From Unio delphinus (lineage: Eukaryota; Mollusca; Bivalvia; Unionida; Unionidae): a stretch of 64,000 nucleotides of DNA. How positions within the stretch are numbered: the stretch's first letter is position 1; every line of letters begins with the position of its first letter. The position numbers were made by a program, and so were the translations under genes. The DNA lies in assembly GCA_029339505.1 (NCBI GenBank), contig JAQISU010000182.1:1232501-1296500 (forward strand), written 5' to 3'. The notes below the pieces were generated by a model. That model was not told the origin of the DNA and made no database searches. It saw nothing but the letters and a program-made list of their open reading frames with translations. Of the stretch, positions 12,301 to 25,615 are shown one piece after another.

Positions 12301-15216
12301 TCTTCTCCTAACGTCTAATGTTACCTACCATAAAGTAAAAATTGTCTCACGTCTTTATATCACTAATTCAAGAGACGAAGTTGTATTTGTCTTCCAGATT
12401 TTGTTTCTACTTGTTTCATCATGAAATAGTTGTTTCACTTGACAAATGTATTCGACAAACACATTAAAGTTATTTGGTAAATATCGCGACATTTTTATGT
12501 CATACGGTGAGCAAATCAGAAAACTCGTTACAGTTTTGTTCTATACATCGTGATATCCTGACTATTTATTTATTCATGTTTACTTGGGAATTGTCTTTAC
12601 TGTTTTAGATGCAAATATCATCTTTCTTGTCCACGTATATAACCGCGCGTACTTCATCTTTCTTTTCTCTCTTCATTGTAATCGAAGCATTTTTTGTAGA
12701 GTGAAATTATAACCCTACAACACATAACGTCCTGAATATTCACTGTAAGGACTACCGAGTCTATTGTTTTTTCTAAATGGATTGTGCTTTCAAAAATATA
12801 ATTTGTTAGGCACAACTAAGGATACATATTACACAGCTTTGGTGCTGAGGTAATCATTGACGGCATGGGGTGAGATTCTTACATTGTCTTCATAAAACCT
12901 GTCATGGCAAAGATCGACTTCAGACTTTGAACATTCACAAGAATCTTGGTGCATCATCTTTTAATAATAGAATATGTCAATAATTTCTGATTTCTGTTCT
13001 TATCTATTATGTTGCTATACACGTTGGGTTGAGGTTTTTAACGTTTTGGTGTCTTTTTCTGCATCATCTATGATGCGACGTAGAATAGAACTAAATGTCT
13101 TCGGAAAGGAACACGAAGCAAATATTAAGATGCGTCTATGCTACCCAATAGTTTTTTTTCTTAGAATCAACACATCGTTTCATTGCATTCATGAACGAAT
13201 TGTTACTTTTTTTGTCATCGATTACGGTTGGGAAACATTGGTCATTCCATGCATCAAGCGGGTTATTTGTGAAGATTTTAATTATTTGGTGGCCAAATGT
13301 TTTAAATTGTCTGACAGCGTACGATTCGAGAGCACTGCTCAGTTTTATAGTTGTTCGTCGATTTGCATGTTACGTCCGTTAGACCTCGATGGATAATAGT
13401 TCTAGGAAACGTATGTACTCGGTGACCTTTCATTTAAATAAATAGACTGTTTTTGTTCCAGACCTCATATTATACTAATATTACCACTGTCAAATCAAAC
13501 ATGTTCCAGGGAAGCCTTGGTAACACGTCGATGTGTTTCAGACTAACTTCGCAATGCAGTTTTTCTTGCAATACAATTTGAGTGTTTTATAAACTTTAGC
13601 CTTGTGGTGATTTACTTTTCTGGTTTACTTTTGTCTTCCTTCCCTCCTAATACGACATGTAAGAAGACAAGATGTGTTGGACACCAGCCTTCATGAGGAT
13701 CTGCTTTACTTTATTGGAGTAGGTTATAACACAACCGGCACTCGATGTCACACCATATCATACGTTTTGGTAGACTATCGAATAATAAAGACATTGCCGG
13801 ATTTTGACATAGTGAGGCCCTTAGTGATAGGAAGGTTTAAATGCCATATTTGGTATAACATAAATCTGAGTGGCCCCTTCAGACTGAGATTTCAGACTGT
13901 GAGGATCCAAACTCTAACTTGTTTAGCTTATGTCTAAACCGGCAGTGAACAGATATTTACATTTTGTCAAACGTTTATCTAACAAGCAACATGCTTAAGA
14001 AATGGCAAAGATTTTGCGTCTCCTTACTTTGACTATCCGACCTTTTGTCAGATTCCCAACACGACTGGAAGTTTTGTGGCATTATAAGATTTCCTACACA
14101 AATGAAACTTTGTATGGAATTATAAGATTTCCTATACGACGCAAGGCATATTATTCATTGTATTATTTCTTTCTCTTGTAGAAAGTTTATATTTAATTTG
14201 CTTTTAAAATTGCATGTTATGGCTCCAGATACACTAAATTTTCAATGGTATAACAAATGTTGACATTAAACAAATACAATTCATATTACATTATATTTAA
14301 ATTGTTAAGCAAACATTTATGGCGCAAAATATTGCTATTGAAAACAAATATGGTGAAGATTAAAGACTGCATTGGATCGGATTATTAATGTTGGTGTCAA
14401 TTTGTCCAGTTGACTACTCAACGTGACGTCATGATTTTTGAACATTTTTTAATAATAACACATTATTTTGAAAGAGAATAATAATAATAATTCCGCATAA
14501 TATGAAGGACACATGGAAGTCTAGGTGGTGGCAGTTATTGAAAAAGAACCCTACATTCGTTACTTAATTAAAATTGCGTTACCAGAAAACGTTTACATTC
14601 CTAATTGTCTTTGATAAATTAAGTATGTTTAGTATCTTTATGATTGGCTAGGAAGTTTATGAGTGTTACGAATACTAGGAAGTCATTACAGATTGAATAA
14701 AGTCATAATACATATATATTTTTTATCGTTATTGTTAGGGAAATTTTGAGGATATTCGCACAAGTCATTTAGGCTATATGACTTGCAATTTAGAAACGAT
14801 AAAAAAGATTTTTCAACCCGTATTTCATATACATTTCAAAACAACCCATACAAGTAATAAGTTGAGTAGTCCACTGGAAGAATTGATTTCAACATTAATA
14901 ATCCAATCCAAACTCTGCAGTTTGTCAGCTTCACAAACTTTGGTATAACTTGTGTGGATTCATTGAAGTGAAAGCATGTGTTTCCTAACAGACACTGGAA
15001 CAGATCATATGCCTTGCTCCTAGTTTCACCAACAGCAAATATATAATAGGCAAATGTCATTGACAAGTTGGAAGTTATTCTTCTTATAGGTATGATATGA
15101 TCTCTGTTTGCATAAATCGTTCACAGAGAACAGTGAGAAACTATAACGCATGCTTGCTTGTTACATTATGAAATTGCGTACGGTTTTTAGATCACGTACT
15201 CTCAAAATATCTGCGC
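12301..15216. other. spacer, no recognised gene
   Basis: About 2.9 kb of AT-rich sequence. A 140-codon plus frame (12974-13396) has no recognisable domain. A short direct repeat of ATTATAAGATTTCCTA occurs at about 14082 and 14121. Nothing else stands out. Confidence 0.5.
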
Positions 15217-16424
15217 ACATAACTTCGTGATAGTATTACAGGCGTTGGTATGGTATAGTACATAACTTCTTGATAGTATTACAGACGTTGGTATAGTATA
15301 GTACATAACTTCTTGATAGTATTACAGGCGTTGGTATGGTATAGTACATAACTTCTTGATAGTATTACAGGCGTTCGTATAGTATAGTACATAACTTCTT
15401 GATAGTATTACAGGCGTTGGTATAGTATAGTACATAACTTCTTGATAGTATTACAGGCGTTGGTATGGTATAGTACATAACTTCTTGATAGTATTACAGG
15501 CGTTGGTATGGTATAGTACATAACTTCATGATAGTATTACAGGCGTTGGTATGGTATAGTACATAACTTCTTGATAGTATTACAGGCGTTGGTATGGTAT
15601 AGTACATAACTTCTTGATAGTATTACAGGCGTTGGTATGGTATAGTACATAACTTCTTGATAGTATTACAGGCGTTGGTATGGTATAGTACATAACTTCT
15701 TGATAGTATTACAGGCGTTGGTATGGTATAGTACATAACTTCTTGATAGTATTACAGGCGTTGGTATGGTATAGTACATAACTTCTTGATAGTATTACAG
15801 GCGTTGGTATGGTATAGTACATAACTTCTTGATAGTATTACAGGCGTTGGTATGGTATAGTACATAACTTCTTGATAGTATTACAGGCGTTGGTATGGTA
15901 TAGTACATAACTTCTTGATAGTACTACAGGCGTTGGTATGGTATAGTACATAACTTCTTGATAGTATTACAGGCGTTGGTATGGTATAGTACATAACTTC
16001 TTGATAGTATTACAGGCGTTGGTATGGTATAGTACATAACTTCTTGATAGTATTACAGGCGTTGGTATGGTATAGTACATAACTTCTTGATAGTATTACA
16101 GGCGTTGGTATGGTATAGTACATAACTTCTTGACAGTATTACAGGCGTTGGTATGGTATAGTACATAACTTCTTGACAGTATTACAGGCGTTGGTATGGT
16201 ATAGTACATAACTTCTTGACAGTATTACAGGCGTTGGTATGGTATAGTACATAACTTCTTGACAGTATTACAGGCGTTGGTATGGTATAGTACATAACTT
16301 CTTGACAGTATTACAGGCGTTGGTATGGTATAGTACATAACTTCTTGACAGTATTACAGGCGTTGGTATGGTATAGTACATAACTTCTTGACAGTATTAC
16401 AGGCGTTGGTATGGTATAGTACAT
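15217..16424. repeat. 43-bp minisatellite, about 28 copies
   Basis: Units contain CATAACTTCTTGATAGTATT and ACAGGCGTTGGTATGGTATAG. The array is highly homogeneous. The last seven units, from about 16129, all carry TTGACAGTATT in place of TTGATAGTATT, while the first few vary between GTATGGTATAG and GTATAGTATAG. Variants are therefore clustered along the array, as expected for expansion by neighbour copying. Confidence 0.97.
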
Positions 16425-16654
16425 TGTGTGGCTAAAGTTCAAATAGAACTTAGATTGTGAATTAATTCTCTATCGTTCATACCTTCGTTCCAAGCCAGTA
16501 CGCTGAAGCTTTTTCCATATTGGTATGCTTTCAAAATAACCCCTGAGATCAAAAGCTGTAATTGCAGTTCTAGTGACTTTTGTATTACTAAATCTTTCTC
16601 GCAATGAAGGTGGTGCAACTATTACTAAATGTAGGGTTTTCTTTCTTAAGCAAA

Positions 16655-17765
16655 GGTTTCCTATCTACCAGGTATTTGAAAGCAAAGATTTTTTATCCAC
16701 CAAGCATTTGAAAGCAAAGATTTCTTATGTACCAGACATTTCAAAGCAAAGATTTCTTATGTACCAGGCATCTCAATGCAAAGATTTCTTATGTACCAGG
16801 CATTTGAAAGCAAAGATTTCGTATGTACCAGGTATTTGAAAGCAAAGATTTTTTATCTACCAGGTATTTCAAAGCAAAGATTTCGTATCTACCAGGCATT
16901 TCAAAGCAAAGATTTCTTATGTACCAGGCATTTGAAAGCAAAGATTTCTTATGTACCAGGTATTTGAAAGCAAAGATTTCGTATGTACCAGGTATTTGAA
17001 AGCAAAGATTTTTTATCTACCAAGCATTTGAAAGCAAAGATTTCTTATGTACCAGGCATTTCAAAGCAAAGATTTCTTATGTACCAGGCATCTCAATGCA
17101 AAGATTTCTTATGTACCAGGCATTTCAAAGCAAAGATTTCTTATGTACCAAGTATTTGAAAGCAAAGATTTCGTATGTACCAGGTATTTGAAAGCAAACA
17201 TTTCGTATGTACCATTTATTTGAAAGCAAAGATTTCTTATCTACCAGGCATTTGAAAGCAAAGATTTCTTATGTACCAGGCATTTGAAAGCAAAGATTTA
17301 TTATGTACCAGGCATTTCAAAGCAAAGATTTCTTAGGTACCAGGTATTTGAAAGCAAAGATTTCTTATGTACCAGGCATTTGAAAGCAAAGATTTCGTAT
17401 GTACCAGGTATTTGAAAGCAAAGATTTCTTATCTACCAGGCATTTGAAAACAAGCAAAGATTTCGTATCTACCAGGCATTTCAAAGCAAAGATTTCTTAT
17501 GTACCAGGCATTTGAAAGCAAAGATTTCTTATGTACCAGGCATTTGAAAGCAAAGATTTCGTATGTACCAGGTATTTCAAAGCAAAGATTTCCTATGTAC
17601 CAGGTATTTGAAAGCAAAGATTTCTTATGCACCAGGCATTTCAAAGCAAAGATTTCTTATGTACCAGGTATTTGAAAGCAAAGATTTCTTATGTACCAGG
17701 CATTTCAAAGCAAAGATTTCTTATGTACCAGGTATTTGAAAGCAAAGATTTCTTATGTACCAGGC
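16655..17765. repeat. 32-bp minisatellite, about 35 copies
   Basis: Units read ATGTACCAGGCATTTGAAAG followed by CAAAGATTTCTT. Units alternate irregularly between TTTGAAAGC and TTTCAAAGC, and between CAGGCATT and CAGGTATT. Three units make 96 bp, so each strand shows short open frames cycling through three repeat peptides; none is a gene. Confidence 0.96.
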
Positions 17766-18727
17766 ACCTTATTACAGTGCTATACCACCATAGATAACTA
17801 TGTCGCACGTTTTACGCTTAGTTTATAAACATTTTTGCCGCTCAGATACGTTTATCAAGCTTATCTCCGCTTAGGAAAAGTCTTGTTGCTGCCAAATATC
17901 GGTTAATGTGACCTCCATCCACTAATTCCTTTCTGGCCTGACCTACTGTCGTGTGAGAACCAAATATCTAAGTGAAGCGTTCATTCATACCTGGTTATGG
18001 TGCATTCGTGTGGTTTTAATTTGTTGTTGATTTGAATTCCACATGAAAAAGAAACATTTTCATGTTTATAATGCATACTATGTGGTACAGATTTTAGGAT
18101 GAGTAAATGGACAAGGGCCGTAGGAAAACTAAAGCAAAACTTGGGCTGCCAACAATGATCGTCCACCGCCTTCACAGTTTGTAATTTGTATGCGCCTACT
18201 GGATATTTGTCCTAGAGTCCACAAATCATGTTGTCCGCGGTCCTGAAGTGGACAATTGTGCAAGAAAAAAGAACACGTAAATCAATATAAAACTAACGTG
18301 GTAAGAAAAAATAAAAGACAAACGTCCACATCAAAACATCTAATGTTAAAGCATGATCTCTCTCAGTCCTAACCCAAAGAGTTCAGTCGATAATGCTGAC
18401 ACCTTCACCCTTGTTCTCTAATGCTACAATTTAAATTTGAAACTGTACACATAGACCTTATGACCTCTTCAGCATATTTGTTTGCGGTCAGCGATACTAT
18501 AATACTAGTATCGATACGTTCCTTTACCACAGCACCAAATCCTACCAGACTCACATGGATTCGCGTGCAAGACTTGTAATAATGCATGACAGTGGTGTTC
18601 AAAGTCCCAACTTGAAAGAAAGTTCAGGATATCCTTGCCCACCGCAGACTTGGCGTGCTATGCTTCCGAATTTAAATATGAAAGTAGCTTTCGTCATAAT
18701 AAATGTGAGCAAATATGAAAATACGGT
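17766..18727. other. spacer, nothing recognised
   Basis: No gene, RNA or repeat recognised. Confidence 0.5.
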
Positions 18728-18996
18728 AGTTGTTGTTGTTGTTGTTGTTGTTGTAGGGTTTAACGCTACTTTTCAGCACGACATAGGCTATTCATGACGG
18801 CCAGTATTAATTGGTGGAAGAAGAACCCGGAAAACCCCCAGAAAGTACCACCGACCCAAGAAAAGATTCTGACAAGCTTTCTCACATACCCACATTTGCC
18901 GAATCCAATACTCGAACCAACGCAGACAGAGGTAAGATGGAAGTGATTCGTTACGAAGATCGCTTTAAACCACTCGGCAACTCGGGGTGCCCTAGG
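18728..18996 (-). mobile_element. tRNA-derived SINE with (AAC)n tail, copy 1
   Basis: Read on the minus strand it has a tRNA-like head with an A-box-like GCCGAGTGGTTTAAAGCG and a B-box-like TTGGTTCGAGTATTGG. The body contains CTTTCTGGGGGTTTTCCGGG and AATAGCCTATGTCG. It ends GCGTTAAACCCTACAAC followed by an (AAC)n tail, seen on the plus strand as (GTT)n at 18728-18754. It aligns along its length with the plus-strand copy at 60611-60874 and with a fragment at 59480-59580. Such elements are transcribed by RNA polymerase III and moved by a partner LINE. The partner is not identified. Confidence 0.85.
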
Positions 18997-20682
18997 AAAA
19001 TCGTGATTGATGGTTGGAGATGTGGTTGAGGTTGATCATATTATATAAGTAGTATTTAAAACAGTTGGATGGAGATATTAGCTGATACTATAACACTGAA
19101 ATAAAGTCTTAATGATATGTAATATCACAATGCGAGGAATAGCCTTGTATGCTCGGGAGTTTAGAAATATTAACAGAGAGGAACTATTAGGAAACAGTCA
19201 CGAAATAATTCACCGGAGATACTTATATGTATGAAATATCGAATTGGAACACGTTTAAATTATTCAGCTGAAAGTGGGCAGATCAAGCGTAATGACTTGC
19301 CTTGGAATGAACACAAGTGGCATGACAGGTTTGGTAATGATAATCACGCACAATGATAGCCAGCCTTCAGGGTTTGTAGCTTGCGAGTTGGTGAGATGTG
19401 GAGCCCTCAGTGTGCGTAGAAGTCAACAGTTCGGTGACAGTGAACAATATTTCTTCCAAATCATGGAAGTCGTTATATGATGATGCACAACGGGAATCAC
19501 AAAAAGTTGTCGGTTTGACTATTATTGGCTCTGCATCAGTCACATGTGTATTTCTTTTGATGAAGCAAGCTAAAAGTGACATCTTATACTCTTATCCGTT
19601 ATGAGTTTGACTGGATTAGCCCGGCACTAATACTACAACATACTTTTGTACAGGCAGCAGCAATGCGCGAAATACAACGCCACAATGTTGATATGATGAG
19701 CACACGCAACAGTTAAGCATGAATCCTGTTTAACATCTCGTTCATTATGAAAGTGAGTTGAGATGAAGGATCAAGCACGGTAAACAATGTCATGATTCAT
19801 TTAGTGACAACAAAAATCATTAAAAACACTGAACATTAAGATAACGATAATGATATCATCTGCAATATTGTTTTCTCATGTCAGTGTCTGTGGTTTCAAA
19901 TATAAGTTGTTCTATCCCAAATTCAATAATTTTGTCTGTGACTATAATTGAGGAACATAGCCTGACTGATTAGGAGATTAAGTTACAAACCAAAAAAAAT
20001 AAAGGTCTAAATTACGACAAGATGGGAGGTACAGATATACTATTTAGAGAAACGTTATAAAATATGTCAAACCACTAAAATGTTAGAATGCATGGACTAC
20101 AAGTTTAGTGGTTGGTGTAGTGTGTCTTCAAATTATAGTGATGACAAAAAATTGTGTATTTTTAATTAATACCTTTAATTCTCGCAAGGGTTTGTTTAGA
20201 TGATGTTGTTTTCACGGAAATCGGCAATGCTCACATGTGCAGTATAAACTAATTAGTCTTTACCGATGAAAAACTAAATTTCGAAGCACATTTTTGTGAA
20301 TGTGTACATATGACAATTCTTATATACGTAATGAGGGACGAAGGATGTAAGCTTTATAGTTTTTTTAAGTTGTAAATAGCATCCCAAGAACAACCAATCT
20401 ATACCATTGTTATGTTGTTTCGGGAAAGGGTTTACATTATTAATTGGAGATAATATTCATTTTAGACGAAAATAATTTGTTATCAGAGCTCAAGCCGTTT
20501 AAGGAGCGAATACCCCAAGACGGACAACGTTATGATACTGCTTGTAACGATTGATTCTTATTGCAGGCATGGAAAGTAACTTTGCGCTTTTATAGGTTTT
20601 GATACAACCTTTGATGATGTTTGGATATTTGACTTTCGAACCTAATTGCTATACAATGGTTTCACTGGGAAATGTTTTTAAG

Positions 20683-20683
<1 letters not shown>
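18997..20683. other. spacer, nothing recognised
   Basis: Short open frames only. No conserved domain or repeat seen. Confidence 0.5.

Positions 20684-20746
<63 letters not shown>
20684..20746. repeat. (TA)n microsatellite
   Basis: About 31 uninterrupted TA dinucleotides, followed by spacer to about 21060 that includes a short G run near 21027. Confidence 0.98.
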
Positions 20747-20748
<2 letters not shown>

Positions 20749-21061
20749 CATAGATCAAAACGTTAAATATTGATGTCAATGGCAAATGTAACGAATTTAG
20801 TTAGTGGCAGAATTTAATTTCCTTGTGACTGTGAACAGGCTGTTCTGCTAGGCGGCACGCAATCAGTAGCAAAGTCCTTTAACACGCTTCGATTATTATT
20901 GCGGGTATAGTCAGATTCTCACACAACTACCATATCACCATCTGTGTTAAAGCGGCCAAGAGTTAAATTCAAACGATGATGGCGAGCAAATGAAACATAG
21001 CCAGGCTCAAAAAGAAGGGGCAAGTGGGGGGGGGGGTAGTGGTATACACTTTAATAGGATT

Positions 21062-22440
21062 TTTAATAATGGGGACTTTTTATAGCGCCTAATCATTAAA
21101 AGCTCCAAGCGCTTTACAACATTATAATGAAATGACTACAAAAGAAACCACCATTAAATCAGAAAACATAAACACATGCTGAACATATTGAAGGTAGGAA
21201 ACATTATTAGGTCTATAAGTTTAGAAATAGGTAACCTTTAAGAGCACTCTTGAATGGTTTCAATGTGTCTTAGTGTCTAAGTTCAGTGGCAATTCGTTCC
21301 ACGTCGCTGTGTCCTGCTATGCAAAAAAAGAACAACAACGTTATCCATATGACTTCAGTTACATAGTGGGAATAATCAGTGTACGATTAACAGAGAGGAA
21401 CGTAGGTATCTTGCTAGTGTGCAAGAGTGAGATCAGGCTATTATGTTGGACTGGAGTCCGTCAGTAAAATGTAGTACAGAGAATAATGCTTGTGTTTGAT
21501 TCTGGATCAGATGGATAGCGAGTGTAGGGTATAGAGCGGCGGGTCGGTGTAGTCTGATCGTGGTACGCTAAGGAGGATCTGAGCAGCTGCGTTTTGAACT
21601 TTGTGAAGTTTCTGGAGTTGATATTGAGACGAACCAGACAGAATTAAATTTCAGTAGTCCAGTCTTGAAAGATACTAATGATCACACAAGGCATCGACTG
21701 AAAAATATTTTCGAATTGATCGGATGCGTTTCAGCTCAAGATACGCAGCCTTGCATTTATTCATGACATGTTGGTGCAATGTAAGAGTACACTCCAGAGT
21801 GACACCTTTTATCATACTGACTGTGTGAATTGAATGTTGATGTTGCTGATATTTATTGTTTGAGGTGAAGGATGTGAATGATAAAGTATTTGTGTTGTGT
21901 ACAGAATGGCCTGTTGTATCATCATTTATCTGCAGTTTGTTACATGTCATTCATGATTTCACAAATTAGAAATGCCCCTCACAAGAGCTTGAATGGTAGA
22001 ATCAACATCAAGTTGGTGGCTAGATTTGTATATTTGGGTGTCATCAGCATACAGTTGGTTTGACATTGGATGATGCTCTATGACACTTTAGAGCGGCTGA
22101 GTGTAAAGAATGAAGAGAAAAGGATCCAGAAGGAGACCCCGGTGAATTAACATAATACTGTATATATCAACAGGGTTGGAGTGTATTCCATTTGCGGACT
22201 GTATGTACTCTTGATTAAGTAGGACGAATGACAACTACATCATGCAGACGGTGTAATATTGTAATGAATGCTACAGACAAATCAAGGAGGGTGAAGACTG
22301 TACACTTTGGTCTATCCAAAGCATTGAGAATGTCATTAACTACTTTCCGAAGAGCATTCCGAAGAGCAGTCTCAGCACTGAGGCACGGCCGATATGAAGA
22401 TTGAATATTGCTGAAAAGACTTGGAATTCAGATGATATGT
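21062..22440 (-). mobile_element. L2/CR1-like LINE, 5'-truncated copy
   Basis: The minus strand carries the 3' part of a LINE closely related to the one at 48283-51345. Shared landmarks are the 3' end GCGCTATAAAAAGTCC, the frame with MTCNKLQINDDTTGHS and LTLHQHVMNKCKAAYLELK (21675-21950), and a reverse transcriptase active site YADD followed by TQIYKSS (YADD codons at 22040-22051 read on minus). The frame is broken by many indels and stops. Similarity fades near 22440, so the endonuclease and the start of the reverse transcriptase are missing. The next ~350 bases (to about 22800) may be more diverged LINE sequence but I cannot show it. Confidence 0.85.
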
Positions 22441-24256
<1,816 letters not shown>

Positions 24257-24809
24257 GTGAAAAAAGTAGAGACTGACGTAAGAGGTGAAATTGCAGGGTA
24301 ACACAATGAAAATACCACACAAGACAAAAAATTAATTGATGTACATACATTTTTTTTCATAATTGTGTATGGAGCAGTGCAAAACTAAAATAACCCATGC
24401 CAGTAGGTTACTGTGAGATGACGTAATACATTGCTACATTTTGTTTTCGATTGATATGAAAGGATTCGCTAGTATGATGAAAGATTGGTAAGTTCACAAT
24501 GTCATTGTGTTGAAGTCAAATAAAAATCTCATCTGTGATAAATGTAAACACTAATCATATTTATTTTGATCATGAATCTGGTTCAATTTTAAACTTAACA
24601 ATCGCACCACTATCGTGGCAACTATACGGACGCAGTATTTGGAATTGTGGGTTTTCTGTGTGTTTTGGCATGTCACGACCCTATCTCAATAGTTATGCCA
24701 ACTCGAACGTCGGTCAAATCTCAAAACAATTCTTATATAAGATTCACCTGTTTCATGATGATGGTCACCATATTCTTTGCCATCATTGTTATCATCATCA
24801 TTATCAACA

Positions 24810-24811
<2 letters not shown>

Positions 24812-24849
<38 letters not shown>
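24812..24849. repeat. (AG)n microsatellite
   Basis: A pure AG run after AACAGC. Confidence 0.97.
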
Positions 24850-24851
<2 letters not shown>

Positions 24852-25109
24852 GTTACTAAATTTAATTGGCATGTCTTCAACCATTTTGTGAGAATGATTA
24901 TTTTATCCATATCACTGGCAATTCCATAAGCGACGACCTAGTCTCATTTTCACTCTTCCGGTTCTCAAAAACACAAGTAACGTATTTATGGTCAGAACGA
25001 TCTCATTTAGGACATTTCTGACAGTATATGGATAATGGGGTAAGTTATAACAAACGGGATGAAATGTTTGATCTTGAATAGCACCCGAAGACTCCTTATT
25101 TTTTAACCA

Positions 25110-25265
25110 CACATCTGAAAGTCTCTATATGTTTTGACATTAAACTTCACACCTAAAAGTCTATATTTGTTTGACTTTCAAATGCACACTTGAAAGTTTT
25201 TATATAGTTGATCGTTTGAATTAACTGCACACCTAAGAATCTTGACGCATTTGATTCTAAATTGC
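25110..25265. repeat. degenerate ~60-bp repeat
   Basis: The words CACACCTGAAAGTCT, CACACCTAAAAGTCT, CACACTTGAAAGTTT and CACACCTAAGAATCT recur, each followed by TATAT- and TTTGA-like words. Four diverged copies at most. Confidence 0.6.
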
Positions 25266-25296
25266 ACAAAGGCTAGTCCGTATCCAATTTAAATTG

Positions 25297-25615
25297 TAGT
25301 TGAGGAATTATACAGAGTTTGAAGAGATCCTCATTTTTTTAGTAGTTGAGGAAGTATACTGCGTTTGAAGATATCCTCATTATTTCCACAGAATTACAGC
25401 TTTTGAAGATATCCTCATTTAAATAGTAGTTGAGGAATTATACGGCTTTTGAAGATATCCTCATTTCTTTAGTAGTTGAGGAATTATACAGCGTTTGAAG
25501 AGATCCTCATTTTTTAAGTAGATTAGGAATTATACAGCGCTCGAAGATATCCTCATGTTTTAGTAGTTGAGGAATTATACAGCGATTGAAGATATCCTCA
25601 TTTTTTCCACGGAAT
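25297..25615. repeat. ~46-bp tandem repeat with a small internal inverted repeat
   Basis: Units of AGTAGTTGAGGAATTATACA followed by GCGTTTGAAGATATCCTCAT are repeated about seven times with small changes. Within each unit TTGAGGA and TCCTCA can pair, giving a potential hairpin. No coding content. Confidence 0.88.

Noticed and set aside
12974..13396. A 140-codon plus-strand gene; also a piggyBac-like IDEQL word on the minus strand near 13355
   Set aside because: No domain is recognisable on the plus strand. On the minus strand stops follow the IDEQL word at once and nothing around it matches a transposase.
21878..22063. Plus-strand 61-codon gene
   Set aside because: It is the antisense shadow of the LINE reverse transcriptase region.
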